A stretch of DNA of 64,000 nt from Leptodactylus fallax (GCA_947044405.1 CAMRHE010000157.1:2804501-2868500), one strand, 5' to 3'; positions 1 through 11,498 are shown, counted from the stretch's first letter. Translations and numbers: made by a program. Notes: generated from the sequence alone by a model not told the origin.

Positions 1-560
1 CACAGTATTCCAGCCTGCATGCTCTCATCACAGCCTCTCAGTAATAGTCTCTCAGTCTCTTGTAGTCTCATCATAGTAAGCAGCAGCATTCCAGCCTGCA
101 TGCTCTCACAGTATCCTCTTTGTAGTCTCAGCCCAATCTCCTCTCAGGGGTAGTCTGACTCACTGACCTCTTACCTCATCTTTTATACCCTTGATTACAC
201 CACCCAGAATGAGGTCACCGCCGATAGCAAGTCTGATTGACTAACACACTCAAGTCCAGATCCTTTGTAAGGAGATAGGATTAAGTGACATGATACGATG
301 TTATCAACCAGGTCTGATCTAACAGCCCAGGCTGAACCATGCATGTTTATTTGATCACCCAGGTCTATGTAGGAATACAATGGAGCTATTCTGGGATGGA
401 TACAAAGCCCCATTGTTACAAGGTTGCCCTACTGACGACCACTTACACCTATGATTAGAGCTGCGCACATTATGAGTAAATGTAACTAAGAGAGAGATAC
501 GATACCCAGAGATCAAAATACAGCTTTGAGTTATAGCCATATTTAAGTGGAATCATCACA
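1..560 (+). repeat. LTR-like repeat, right end (cut by window edge)
   Basis: From about position 180 to 560 this closely matches 23585-23982: the same run through 'cacccagaatgaggtcaccg', 'agcaagtctgattgactaac' and the terminal 'ggaatcatcaca'. The second copy has the form of a solo LTR, so this is read as the 3' part of another copy in the same orientation. The first 180 bases hold degenerate short direct repeats of 'cattccagcctgcatgctct' and 'tagtctca'. No reading frame of note. Confidence 0.6.
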
Positions 561-1209
561 CACCCATAGTAAATTAAGGCAGAATTTTACTACATGCAGC
601 TCCACTCCTGACTTGAGGCTGTGCAGATACTGCTGGGGACCATGTTTCATTTCTCTAAAAAGCACTGATGCAGAAAAAAAGTCATTCTGTGATTTGGTAA
701 GAATTCTAGTAATCAGACCCCCAACAATTCAGTGAACTATGTTACATCACTATAATATGCCGCAATTTGTAATTGTCGGGTCCAGATATTTCACCTCAAA
801 TTCCCTATAAAATATTCTGTCACTGCCAGAAGGTCAACCACAGAGGATGAAGATTTAACCATTCTTCGTTATTTGAGTAATCAAAAGCAATGATATTTCT
901 CTAGCAGAGATTCCTTGAACAGTGGCACTCCTGGAAACTGGCTGTACAGGGAACTGCACAGTTGCCCCATTCACTTAAATGCAGTTCCCTGCACAGTGAA
1001 TGGTGCTGACTGCTGTTGTGCAGCAAAAAGCAGCACTGCAGGACTTTCACTCTTAGTATCTCTTGTGGCCCAAGACTTTGGACCTTCACTAACAAAAAAC
1101 AAAGTGATGGCATATACTACATATGTGCCGTAAGTATATAATTGGGAATAGCCTGTTATCATAAATATTTCTTGCAGTAAAAATAGAATACATGTATTAT
1201 GTTGTCTAC
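561..1209. other. HDDC3 intron sequence, no feature recognised
   Basis: This stretch lies downstream of HDDC3 exon 2 on the minus strand. I searched it for the expected third exon, which should begin just after the 'VLQ' codons and carry the His-Asp metal-binding pair, and did not find it. A local inverted repeat spans about 910-1030 (around 'ctgtacagggaactgcacag' and 'cagttccctgcacagtgaat'). Confidence 0.4.
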
Positions 1210-2841
1210 CTGCAGCACTGTTATATCAGAAATTCCAGCCTCATGACTTAATATCCTGGCAACGCCTGCAATATAAGTCAACACAAACAGCAACAAATTA
1301 CTATTTCATAAGAGCTGAAATAAAAGAAATGGAGAAAGAACATAAACTTACATCTGCTATACAGTGTTATCTCACAACCCACATCACTTATACAATAAAG
1401 GGCCTGTATGATGAATAATCTTAGGGTTTTCCAGGAATTACATAGTCATGTGTACCTGGGATAGGTCATCAATATGTGTCTGGTGGGTGTCTAAGATCAC
1501 GGACCCCACCAATCAGGTATTGAAGAGGGGCTCACTGCGTCTTCCCTGTGCCGAGGATATCACATTCACCAGTAGTTCAATCCCATTCCAGTGAATGGGG
1601 CTGAGCTGCAATACCAAGTATGGCCCCTATGATATGTATAGTGCTATGCTTGGTATTCTGTGATGAGGCCACAGCACACCCAAGCTACAATACAAAGCAT
1701 AGCCCCTATATTATATATGGAGCAGTGCTTGGTATCCATTGAAGAAGCCACAGCACTCATCTGAACTCTGTGCTGTCTTCAGCCAGCTGATAGTTCGGGG
1801 TCCCAGATGTCAGACTCCCACTATCAGATTTTGATGACCTGTCATAAGGACAGGTGATTAATATATATGTCCCAGAAAACCTCTTTAGGCTAAGGCCCCA
1901 CGTGGCGTCCTGCAGCAAGAAAGCGCTGCGGGAAAAAAACGCGTCAGTAACCCATCGCGGTTCTTCCCACATACCTTTAGACAGAAAGTTCACAGAGGTT
2001 TCCTCTGCGGACTTTCTCTTTCAATTATACCACATATAACTATGGGGAAACTGCTTGCGTTTCTGTAGGTATAATTGACATGCTGCGATTTCCAAAACCG
2101 CGCCAGTTTTGGAAATCGCCACGTGTTCGCAGTGCGGTGTTTACCACAAAGTGCACATGGGATTCACTAGAATCCCATCCACTTTGCTCTGACTGTTTAC
2201 ACCGCGTGGGGCCCTGGCCTTAAACGCACATGCTCTACTGCTGTTCCATTCAACCTCCTCCTTGCTGTGGTCATGTAGTGAGGAAGATCAGGGGGGCTCG
2301 AGACCCTCAATCTACTGATGGGTGGGGGTTCCAACAATTATCTATTCTGTGATAAATTCTGATTGTAGGAGCACCCCTTTAAGAAGAGCGATAGATCTTC
2401 AGGTCTATTGTCTATTCCATTACTCTGAACACATATCATACACGAGTAAAGGGATCCTCAGTATATTATTCCTCCACTATAGCAGTAAACATTTCTGCTA
2501 AGTAACAGCCCAAACTCACTTATATGTGGCTTTAGCAAAACTTCACCATTACAGTGCAGTGTGAACAACTACCTACCCCAGTGAGTAACTATTTCTCACT
2601 TCTACTTTATTTCCTTAGCTTGTATTGTGACCTCTAGAACTTTTGGATACTATGGGTTTTGTAAGAACATCCTTCCTGCACAGGAGGTCATGGACAAGGA
2701 CACAGGTCATATAGCTGACGGCCAGCATTTACCTATGGGGTGATTTATATAGGGCGTCTCCTCCACATCCTTCCTCTTCTGTGCTTTATGTTTTACAGCA
2801 GCAAAGTGCGCCGCTTCTAGAACCGCAGCCGCGTCCGACAT
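1210..2841 (-). CDS. HDDC3: HDDC3 / MESH1, exons 1-2 (partial gene)
   Basis: HDDC3 (MESH1) is a metal-dependent HD-fold phosphohydrolase of the RelA/SpoT family that hydrolyses ppGpp in vitro and acts as a cytosolic NADPH phosphatase in animals. Exon 1 is 2733-2841 (109 nt, phase 1 end, donor GTAAAT): it starts MSDAAAVLEAAHFAA and ends in YINHPI. The His at about residue 34 in 'YINHP' corresponds to a metal-ligand His of the family. Exon 2 is 1210-1265 (56 nt, acceptor TTGCAG, donor GTAGAC) and encodes VARILSHEAGISDITVLQ in the matching phase. Both exons follow the mammalian protein closely, including the exon boundaries. The catalytic His-Asp pair and the rest should lie left of position 1. 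The ATG at 2839-2841 is the first in-frame Met and sits just inside a GC-rich promoter. Neighbour NGRN is on the same strand about 3.6 kb away. Identification is secure; completeness cannot be judged. Confidence 0.9.
1888..2219. mobile_element. PIF/Harbinger-like MITE, TTA target duplication
   Basis: Terminal inverted repeats 'ggctaaggccccacg' and its complement-like end 'cgtggggccctggcc' are flanked by TTA on both sides (1885-1887 and 2220-2222). A 3-bp TTA/TAA duplication is the PIF/Harbinger signature. 332 bp, no coding potential. It carries the internal block 'ggtataattgacatgctgcg' shared with five other MITEs here. It lies in HDDC3 intron 1. Confidence 0.65.
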
Positions 2842-2960
2842 GACAGCGACCCCAGCCCGATTCACAACAGCTATTCAGCGGCCCGCGCATGCGCGGTTGC
2901 AGCGATCCCTGAGCTCCGTACTTCCGGGGAACTGGAGAGAGCTCTAGAAGCCGTGCGTTA
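2842..2960 (-). promoter_or_regulatory. HDDC3 promoter with NRF1 and ETS motifs
   Basis: GC-rich stretch directly upstream of the HDDC3 start. It holds the palindrome GCGCATGCGC at 2885-2894, a textbook NRF1 site, about 45 bp upstream of the ATG, and ACTTCCGGG at 2920-2928, an ETS-type core. TATA-less, GC-rich promoters with NRF1 and ETS sites are typical of housekeeping and mitochondria-linked genes. The transcription start itself is not determined. Confidence 0.6.
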
Positions 2961-5382
2961 TTAGGGCCTGTTCACACTTTGTGAAACTGAGAGGGACACA
3001 GGCTGAACACCCCTGAGCTGAAAAATACAGCATGTACTTGTAGGAAATGATGGAAGACTTGTTAGCAAGAGAAAAAATACTTCCAGATATACCAAAGAAT
3101 ACTCTTATACAGTTGTACTTTAGTCCAAGACTGACAGAATTGTGTGATCTCCTGTCACCACTCCTGCCATGTCTGCTTCACTAATGCTTGCATTCCCTAC
3201 ATGAAACCTCTTTTCTTCGGCATATGTAATTTGTCGTTCCTTTGTTAATTTTCCTGAAAATCTATTGACTTTGTCCATGAAACACATGGGGGGAATTTAT
3301 TAACACATCTACACCAGCTTTCTGGCCTAGATGGCTGATAATGTGGCCCATCTTTTCTGCAAGGACCTTTCTTGTGCCAAAGATGTGACACGTGCTCCAT
3401 TCGGCGCCTCGCTTGACATTTGCCATGAATGTAGCCCGGGGCAGGGACACCTCAACCCGACATAATTTATTATAACTCATTTTGTTGCTCTTTTTACACA
3501 GGGATTCAGCAGCAGTTTCTGACTGCCGTTGACTGGTTGTGCACCTGATTTATTAAGCAGCCAGAGCCTTCTGATAATTGTGTCTGTTGGGCCCTTTATA
3601 AAGACTGGCGTACGTGAAGCCAGTTTTGATAAATCTGTCTATGTGGCCAGCATATATAAGAGTGAGTGCAGTTACTGGGTTAAAACTGCCTCCCTGCACG
3701 CCCTCTGCCCCTCCAATGCATGATGACCACCACCGCCATTCTTTTTCAGCACTCGAAACGGGACATTGGTTTGTCATCATCAAAGTCCAAGCAATAGTTG
3801 GCAGTATAGATCAGGAAGGGACCAGCACTATTTACCTGGTCCTGAGTCCTCAGGAGCAGCACCACATTACATGCATCTGGCTGGGGAAGCAGCAGAGAAT
3901 AAGTGCACAGTGGGCTTGTGTACATCCATGTTGTGTGGCCAAAGTAATGAAAGTGAAAGCAGGTGCATCACAACTCCATCATAATGTCATGTACGGAAAA
4001 CTTTTTCCTCTGCTCATTTCAGTTTTAAAACGACAGACACCATTATAGTCAATGGTAACCGCTATTACAGTGATCCAACTGAACCAGAACAATGGAAAGG
4101 TGTCACTAGTGTGAACCTAGCGTAAGGACATATCACCAACTGGTAACACCCAACAGTACTCCTATGTACATTAGACCCACTGTACAAAGATTTACGCCTG
4201 CTTCATACAGGCGGGTTTGGTCTGTGTGATACAGATTGGATTTCGGTCATATTTCCTGGTCCAAACACTTAGTCGGAACCTGGACTCCCAGCACCATAGT
4301 CAGCTATGATGCTAGGAGTCCCTGCCTCGCCACAGGACTATTATCCCATACTGAAAACACAATTACAGTACAGGACAGTAGGGAGAATAGTGTAGACTAC
4401 GATGTTCAGTCTGGGAAATACAGACAACATCGATTTTGTATCTCAGAGATGCTGTCCCTGTAAAGCCGGCCTGAATCAAATAAGTGCATGAAGAGGGATG
4501 TCCACGTTACTTCAGATTAAATAACTTTATAAAGAATTTTTGTTGAAGATTTTTTTTTCCATGTAAACAATGAAGCCACATCTCAGCCCATACCTGGCTT
4601 TCTCACTTTCCCTGTACCATATAATGGTCACTTGACCTTGTCATGGCGTCTAATACTAATAATTCTGTTGCAGTAAACATACAGATCTATTGCAAGAAGG
4701 AGGAAAGCAGTGAGGTTATGTTCATAGTTGTGTTCCTTAGACTGTATAAGAAGAGGGATGGCGCGGCTATTAATGGGTTCAACCTTAGTTGAAGGGAAAC
4801 ATATTAAAACATATCTGGCGTCAGGGGAAACAGGGGTTGGACTCTTGGAATTTAAAGGCTCTGCCCTTTGTTTTTAGGGAATAAATGTCACCAGATGTGT
4901 CTATCCTACCTGTGTTAAAAACATCTGCACAGAATTAGCCGGTGTTCAGCTGACAGCTGTCTGCAGTGTAAGGTCAGCATATCTAGCCATTATTTTTCTA
5001 TACCTCAAAAGTGTATGCAAAGATAATAAACTTTGTAAGAAAACATGTATTTACACCTGGTATCTGGCTATTGTCTGTAACAATTCACAATCTCTGCATT
5101 CACTAAAAAATCATAATACACAGAGTGGTCCTCCTTCACTAAGGTTATTGCACAAGTGGACCTTCTTTTGGGGCTATTTAATTTAGACACCTTTATTACT
5201 TATTTGCTCCAAAAAGAACCAGAGTTCCAAATCTATCATAGCGCATGCAAATGTAATGAATGTGGCTCACGACTATGGGGTTTAAGCTAAGTGGACACTA
5301 TCTAATTGACAGCAATAGTAAATATTGGCCATTGTGTGAGTTTGGAAGGGCGGTGTTAAAGGAGAGACAGTCAAAGCAAATT
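2961..5382. other. HDDC3-NGRN intergenic region, left part
   Basis: No conserved exon, RNA gene or intact transposon was recognised here. Fragments such as 'gggggaatttattaacacatct' (near 3290) also occur near 54840, so part of it is old interspersed repeat. Short open frames at 3262-4048 show no family resemblance. Confidence 0.4.
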
Positions 5383-5423
5383 GGTGAACTGTAACAATTT
5401 CTCAATGCATGTTACAGTTCACC
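5383..5423. repeat. Perfect 14-bp inverted repeat (hairpin)
   Basis: GGTGAACTGTAACA at 5383-5396 is exactly complementary to TGTTACAGTTCACC at 5410-5423, leaving a 13-nt loop. It is probably part of a decayed palindromic repeat. There is no evidence of an RNA gene. Confidence 0.6.
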
Positions 5424-5689
5424 AAGCTGCTGATGGTTACAGCTGCACAGTGGCAGCATTTCCTGATAATGCTGGGGGGCAGTTCAGCAACACCAAAAGA
5501 CACCTTCAAGTAAGTGAAATGTCAGGTACTGTGCTTGCTTCTGTAGGGAGTATCATTAAAACAGAATTAAATCAGTAGATGTTTTCACGAATGGCATCCA
5601 CTTCGCCTCTGTATGTCAAACACACATAAACCTGAATCCAGCCTGCTTTTGGGTAACCCCACCTAGTGTATTCGTCCTCCAGTGACAAA

Positions 5690-6204
5690 GTTACTGCTGT
5701 TTTGGTGCCTGATATGCTATTTAGCCTGTGTACTGTCAGGAGGGCGGTGTCAGGCAGGAGCAGACAAGGGGTGTGATTCTGAGCTCTGACATTGGCTGCC
5801 TCTGATTGGAGCTCTGAGTCACACCCCCTGCCTGACAATACCTTGCTGACAGTACAGAGCTTAGTGGAAGAGTGAAGAAATCAGGCAATACCTTTTGGAG
5901 GCTAACTGAGTATATTTGATAAGTTTTGATAAATAAGTTTTCAAGAGTCTAGCTCTCTTCTTCAGACATGGTATCGCCTGATTTCTTCACTCTTCCACTA
6001 CTTTCAATGGCTAACACGGTACAACATTATACTACTATTACAGAACTTAAATAGCACATCAGACACCAAAACTAACTCTGCTTGTTGCAAGGGAATGGTG
6101 GACGCTAGAGAGAAAATTCCAACTGTGCTGGAATCAGTGGAGCGGCGCCTATTAACTGATGCTAAAATCTTTAAATCGAGGAGGTGGTGAAAGGTCCTCT
6201 TTAA
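5690..6204. mobile_element. Fold-back MITE copy (AGAGGACCTTTCACC family), interrupted
   Basis: The right end 'ggaggtggtgaaaggtcctc' and the internal blocks ('cctgatatgctatttagcc', 'ggcggtgtcaggcag', 'tagcacatcagacaccaaaa', 'ttccaactgtgct') match copies at 7932-8290, 15829-16260 and 55661-56099. The copy is interrupted at about 5863-6046 by another repeat flanked by CTTA. Its left terminus is rearranged. Confidence 0.55.
5863..6046. mobile_element. Palindromic insertion related to a retroelement 3' end
   Basis: Arms 'gtggaagagtgaagaaatca' (from 5869) and its complement ending near 5999 form a palindrome around a core containing 'agagtctagctctcttcttcagacatgg'. After it comes 'atggctaacacggtacaaca'. 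A second copy at 19937-20090 reads 'catgtctgaagaagagagct', then 'atggctaacacggtacaaca'. I recall this 3' tail from Penelope-like elements, but that name is from memory. CTTA flanks both sides of the insertion inside the host MITE. Confidence 0.4.
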
Positions 6205-6354
6205 CTTCAAAAACAGCTTGTGTAAAAGCAGCCTTAGATAATGTGAACACATCCACCAACGTCACTTTGTATGATTTTTTTTTTATATAACACCATCAAG
6301 GTATAAACTATGTCAATATTCACATGAAAATAATATAACAGCGCAGCATGTGAT

Positions 6355-6360
6355 TTTATT
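6355..6360 (-). terminator. Probable NGRN polyadenylation signal
   Basis: TTTATT on the plus strand reads AATAAA on the minus strand, about 95 nt after the NGRN stop codon. Position and hexamer fit a canonical poly(A) signal. No downstream element was checked. Confidence 0.45.
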
Positions 6361-6454
6361 ATCTATAATCTGTTGCCATTTATGGCTATAAATTATTCCC
6401 ACATCCATTTGGTATAAAAATAATAACTGTCCATGTGACTATCCAGTATGCGAA

Positions 6455-9400
6455 TCAAATTCTGTACAGAAAGTTACCATCACCATCAAAGAACTCTTTT
6501 CCTTTTTGTACAACCTTCATGTTATTCGGGATGCCGCTGCTCGCCATTTCTTCCAGTTCCTCGTCACCTATTACTTCTCCATCCCATTTCTCATCATACA
6601 TCCTTTCATCCTCTTCTTCTTTCCTGGCCTGGTCAGGTTCTGGTTGTGTATTTGTGGTCATGTCCTGACTAGGCACAGAAAGGAAGACAGCTTGTACTGG
6701 GCCTTTAGATTCCTGTGTCCTGGTCAGAGGTGTCATCAGATGTGCACTCCTTAAAGCTATTTCAGAGGAGGAGTCTGATGCTTTTGGTGGGGGAAGAAGT
6801 TGGCTTGTCTGGCTGATAAGTAATTGTCTTTTATTCCCCTGGGATGGTAGTAATGTCTGTGCTGGATCTTTGGAAGAAGACACGAGCTGAAGCTGCTCAG
6901 TTTTAGAACCTGGAGTATTTTGTCCTAGAACTCGGAAAACTGAGGCATCTTGTTTCATTTTCCTTGCTTCACTTGGTACAAATTTTGACTTTAACACTTT
7001 CTTTATGGCATCGGTACTGACATTGAAACCTACTGCCAGTCGTGACAAGGGCCACTCTTCAGGAAACTCCTGTCTCAAATACCTGCAAAACGTAAAGTTT
7101 CAACTGAGTGATTTCCATAGTACGATTTACAAAGCTTCTGTAACCAGTATAAAAATCATTTATTGTTTGCATGTATAAACACCAGCGGGGAGGGATTTAT
7201 AATGCCTTGTATGCCAGTTTATACTGCATGGAGGGGCCACTATGGGACATTATACTGCATGAAGGGGCCACTATGGCACTGTGGGGGGTTGTTATTTTAC
7301 ATGTGGAGGCCATTATATTACATGTGGGGGACATTCTTGGGGCCTTTATACTGAGTATGAGCGCACTGACGTGGACAGTTTACTGACTGTGAGGGCACCG
7401 AGGGGGCCCTTACATAGTTGTTACCAAAAGCTCCTAACAAAGCCTTATTTTATTAACATTTATAAGTGATCGCTACTTTGAGGGTACTTGGTTGGGATGT
7501 TTTCTCACCAGGGGGTCCTTCGCTTGAAAAGCTTGGCTAGTGTTTTCTCAGGTAAATTAGATGTTTGACAGAGAAGTGGGAGTGGGGTCAATTACCTCAG
7601 CAGCCACATTTTGGATGCCTTTGTTTCTGATGAAACCCGTTAAATCATTGCAATTCAGCACTTACACATACCCCATACAGGTTTTATTTTATTTCCCTAC
7701 CTAATCTGCTGTATTGCATTCCAGGTTAGACGCCTCTCAGCAGGTTCAGGAGGCTCCATCTCCCTTTTCATTTGTTTCAGCAGGATAGCTTTCTTACGCT
7801 TCTTCAGTGCACTAAGAGAAAGAGAATTAACTACAAAATACTGACTCACAATATTCCTTCACAAAGGTCAGACATAAACCAACATTTTATGCAACCATTA
7901 CTAACTGAAGGTATGGAAATGCTGTGTGTATTTAAAGAGGACCTTTCACCACCTCCACCAACCCCAACTCATTGGTTGCATCTTTCAATAGGTAGCGCTC
8001 TACTGATTCTGGTGCATTTGTAATTTTTCTTTAGCTCCCGCCATTCCCAAGCAAGAATTCCTGTTAGCTTCAGCCCAATCATACTATACTGTCAGGTGGG
8101 CAGTCCTGGGCTGGAGTAGACATACAATACAGGGACCACCCACCTGACAGTAGAGAGCATAACTGTGGTGTAAGTAAAAGAATGGTGGGGGCTAGGGAAA
8201 AAATTCCAACTGCGCCAGAATCAGAGGAGTGCGCCTATTGAAGGAGCCAAAGATTTATACTTGGTGGAGGAGGTGAAAGGTCCTCTTTAAGTTAACATAT
8301 GCTGTACTGCTTAGAGCTGTTTCACAAGGCCATATTCAAGCCAAGAAATATGACCTGTGTGTCAGCCTTATTTCCACGGTCTTCTTAACTTACCTCATAG
8401 CATCATACTGATCTATGATCCTCCAAACATTATTATGCCTCTGCTGTCCTGCACTCACATAATGCTGTAAGTATGGGACAGTAAAGCTCATAGCATCTTA
8501 GATCAGTATAATGTTGTGAGTTTAATTCAGAAGACTGATCAAGCTGGATAATACGGCCATCAGACAAATGGTATTTTTCAATCCAAATATGGCCTTTTTT
8601 GTACTGTAGAGATCAATGGCTCGCCTAATAACAGCTATGGATGGGCACATTAAACTGTTCACTTTGGCATCACAAGGGCCTTTTTAAAGATCTCTCATGA
8701 TCTGTTTTTCCCCTTATTGATAATGGGTCTGTCATGTAATTTTCTTTTCTTTATTAATCCAAAGATATATTGCAGCACACTTTACTGATTTCCCATAAAG
8801 TAGCAGAAAGCTGACTGCGAAGAACAGGACTGTGAATGGTTATGCCATCAGTAAGTGTCCTGCTGCTATCTGCAGAAGCATTCACATTTCCACTCCCACT
8901 GCATATACACTACTAAAGTATACAGGCCCTTTTTCATCATGTACATATTGTGTTTTAGAGGAAAAGGAAGCCATGATTGTTTTGCTTTTGCTCTGAAAAG
9001 ATGTAGTTTTATAACAAATGGCCATAGTTCAGACAGTAAGGCTGGCTACACACAACATAAAGTTAACAGAAATAGACAATTTTGATGTACTGTTGTCTAA
9101 AAACTCTTTGCTGTGGCCATAGACCGACTATTACCAGGGGCGTAGCTATAGAGGGTGCAGAAGTAGCATTTGCTACCAGGCCCTGGACTCTGAGGGGTCC
9201 CAAAGATCGCTCTGCCACATAGAATACACAACTATTCTAAATGGCACCAGGCAGGTAGGGGCTCCATCACAGAGTTTGCATTGGGGACAAGGAGCTTCAA
9301 GTTACACCTTTGACTACTACTACTGTATTGTGTGCCAAAAACAATCTGTCAGGTTGGATTTTTGGCAGTTGTTTACTGAAATTACACATCTATGAGATGA

Positions 9401-11305
9401 TCGACCGATTACAGCAAATCGTGAACCACTTTTAACAAGTCCACTTTTAATTTACTGTTTTTCAATCCATAGGAGGATTTTGATCAGTCTAGCAACATTT
9501 AGGTTAAAATCCAAAATCTTGCTTTATCCCCCTTCTGGGATGGGGTTAAGAGGATTATTTCTCAAGTAACTGAGACTTCTCACCATTTGGGCCCTGCTCT
9601 GTTCCTCCTCCATCATTGTGAGTCCCCGGTGTGTATCTATAAGCGCTCTTTGCTTCGATTTTTAGTCTTTGCGGCTTAGGCTTGTATCCCGCGGTTTTGG
9701 AAGCAAACTGAACCCCCCCCCCCCTCTCCCTCTGGGTTTTGAAGGTCAATGAGATTATGGAGAACCTTACCTCTTTCCTGCATGACACTGTTGAAACTTT
9801 TAACAAGACATGGTTCTACTGGATGGAATTCCAACGTACCAGTGAATATCAGATGCTTCTCGGGCCTGTGCCTCCCCCGTAGACCTACAGTGGGATGCTC
9901 TGGCTTTTATAGCTAACTGATGGGTTATCTGTTTAGGACTATTCTTGACCCTCTGGCTTTGTCCTTGTGAAGTTTTATTGATCTTTATGATAAAGAATTT
10001 TCGATTGCTTGCACCCGAATACTGTTGCTGTATAGTCCCCATCCCCCCCCCTTTTTTTGTTTTTCCTTCTTTCTTCCCTCTCATTCTGTGTTGTTTTGTT
10101 TTTGTTGTCTCGCCGCTGCTTTCCCTTCATCTTCCTTTCTTCTCTCTTTCCCCTCCTCTGGCCTCTACTCGGGGATCTCCCCGTCATCTACAGTATAAAA
10201 TGTTGATGCTGCCGTTGCAGCTATCTGTCGTCTCTGTATTTTATGTCTTCTTGAAAACCAATAAACTTTTAATTGAAAAAAAAAAATCCAAAATGTTTCT
10301 TTCACGTATATTAAAAAAATTATTACATGACAACCATCATGTTTCAAGCATCCACATTGCTCTTAGTTCTGGCACATTTTTTTTTTTTAATCTATCTCCC
10401 TGATCTGTCAGTTTTGTCTGACATATAGATGGCCGGATTGGCCATATAAACAATCTAATGTACGGCATAGGATGCACTCTGCAGGAAAGCTGCATTTTTC
10501 TTTCTGTAGATTTTGCTGTGGTTATTCGAGCCAAGAGTGGCTTCAAAAGGAATGGAAAATATAAAGGAAGCTTTTATACTTCTCCCTTTTGCTAAATCCA
10601 CTCTTGGCTTTGGCTCAAAAAAAAACCCCACAGCAAAAAAAAAAAAATGTAGTTTCTACGCAAAGTGTGGCCTCAGCCTACGAATGCCTGGCAAATCCTG
10701 GCCAATACTAAACATATGTGTATGGTCACCGATTTCTGCAGAAAACATCTTCACCTTGTGCCACACTCACACATGCCAATCTGTGCACCTACATGGGGTA
10801 GCCACCAACAGTGTATCTTTATTAGTAGTAAAAATAACCTGTTGGAGGCAGATGACAGCATATACCTGCTGTGGCTGTAAAGCAGCTAAATTATTAGGAA
10901 TATGGAATATGAACTGATGTAAGAGAATCAGTTTACAACACTGCTCCAATGGCCAGTATAATGTATCAGCGCTACATAGAAGAAGACAGCTGTGAGTGCG
11001 CCATCTAGTGGCGTGCCTAAGAACTGCGCCTGATCCCAGAGCTGAGAGTCTATTCCACCGTCACCATTTATCCTCGCAGTGTGATCCTTAGTGATGGCTG
11101 GTGCCTGGTGGACATGCTTCTCATACCTCCGTACATCCTGCTCCACGGTTTCCATTGACTCCCCGTCACTTTCCAGCTCATCCTGATCTCCGGAGAACGG
11201 GTTTACCGGAGGACGTGTACGTAATCCGCGGCAGCCCAACAGGGAGGGTTGAGAAGAGCACAGAACGCGGAGTCTGCACATGGCTGTCAGCAAGGAGGCC
11301 GCCAT
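6455..11305 (-). CDS. NGRN: Neugrin (NGRN), three exons, complete
   Basis: NGRN is a mitochondrial protein needed for 16S rRNA stability and large-subunit ribosome assembly, working with RCC1L, pseudouridine synthases and FASTKD2. It was first described as linked to neurite outgrowth. Exons: 1, 11127-11305 (179 nt, donor GTATGA); 2, 7701-7811 (111 nt, donor GTAGGG); 3, 6455-7082 (628 nt, acceptor TTGCAG). All phases agree, giving 305 residues, slightly longer than the mammalian protein of about 290. Exon 1 starts MAASLLTAMCRLRVLCSSQP, an Arg/Ser-rich and acid-free stretch like a mitochondrial presequence. Exon 2 carries a basic helix and 'RRLTWNAIQQI'. Exon 3 carries 'EFPEEWPLSRLAVGFNVSTD' and 'IKKVLKSKF', the conserved neugrin core. 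The C-terminus VVQKGKEFFDGDGNFLYRI is nearly identical to the mammalian one. Same orientation as TTLL13 and GDPGP1. Intron 1 holds a MITE and an L1-like fragment. Confidence 0.94.
7190..7350. repeat. Degenerate short tandem repeat in NGRN intron 2
   Basis: Imperfect repeats of 'actgcatggaggggccacta' and 'ttacatgtggaggccattat' resemble the 31-bp tandem inside the hAT element at 50412-50642. It may be an older, decayed relative of that element. Confidence 0.4.
7932..8290. mobile_element. MITE, AGAGGACCTTTCACC family, complete copy
   Basis: Starts 'ttaaagaggacctttcacca' and ends with the complementary 'ggtgaaaggtcctctttaa'; 359 bp, TTAA at both outer edges. The interior is a nested inverted repeat ('actgtcaggtgggcagtcc' against 'ggaccacccacctgacagt'). 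It is the cleanest of four copies in the window and lies in NGRN intron 1. Superfamily is uncertain, since the TTAA could be target duplication or terminus. Confidence 0.6.
9135..9300 (+). mobile_element. hAT-like terminal fragment
   Basis: Begins CAGGGGCGTAGCTATAGAGG, resembling the CAGNGGCGTA termini common in vertebrate hAT elements. A minus-strand relative ends near 25803 (CAGTGGCGTACCTATCATAT). No matching opposite end or 8-bp duplication was found, so it is treated as a truncated copy. Confidence 0.35.
9537..10288 (+). mobile_element. 5'-truncated L1-like LINE, 3' end
   Basis: Around 9755-9885 the sequence encodes ENLTSFLHDTVETFNKTWFY WMEFQR before a stop, resembling the C-terminus of L1-type ORF2. 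A pyrimidine-rich 3' UTR follows (10040-10160), then AATAAA (10259) and an A-run at about 10277-10287. Truncation at the 5' end, a poly(A) signal and an A-tail fit a dead L1-like insertion. Frames are broken upstream. It lies in NGRN intron 1. Confidence 0.5.
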
Positions 11306-11431
11306 TACTGATCATCGATTACGTTAGTCTGAGGTCATCCATGCGATCTGTGATCTACTACCGTGCCTGGCCGTGCAAGTAGGCGAGAAAGACGAGACTT
11401 GTAGTGTAGAGTGCAGAGCATAGGGACGTGC

Positions 11432-11498
11432 AGGGGGAAGGGAGGGGAGGGGAGGGGAGGGGAGGGGAGGGAGCAGGGCAGGGATGGGGGGGGGGTGG
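11432..11498 (+). promoter_or_regulatory. G-rich (GGGGA)n tract upstream of NGRN
   Basis: At least six GGGGA repeats and a run of about ten G lie 130-190 bp upstream of the NGRN start codon. The plus strand has many runs of three or more G, a G-quadruplex-capable pattern. A regulatory role is inferred from position only. Confidence 0.4.

Noticed and set aside
3614..4048. Plus-strand 144-residue open frame
   Set aside because: No domain, no splice context, lies in repeat-like intergenic DNA.
5863..6046. A functional hammerhead ribozyme
   Set aside because: Core boxes are suggestive, but an extra A before stem II and no convincing stem III and cleavage-site pairing mean a working ribozyme cannot be claimed.
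9945..10403. Plus-strand 152-residue open frame rich in Phe, Pro and Leu
   Set aside because: Covers the pyrimidine-rich 3' UTR and A-tail of the L1-like fragment; composition artefact.
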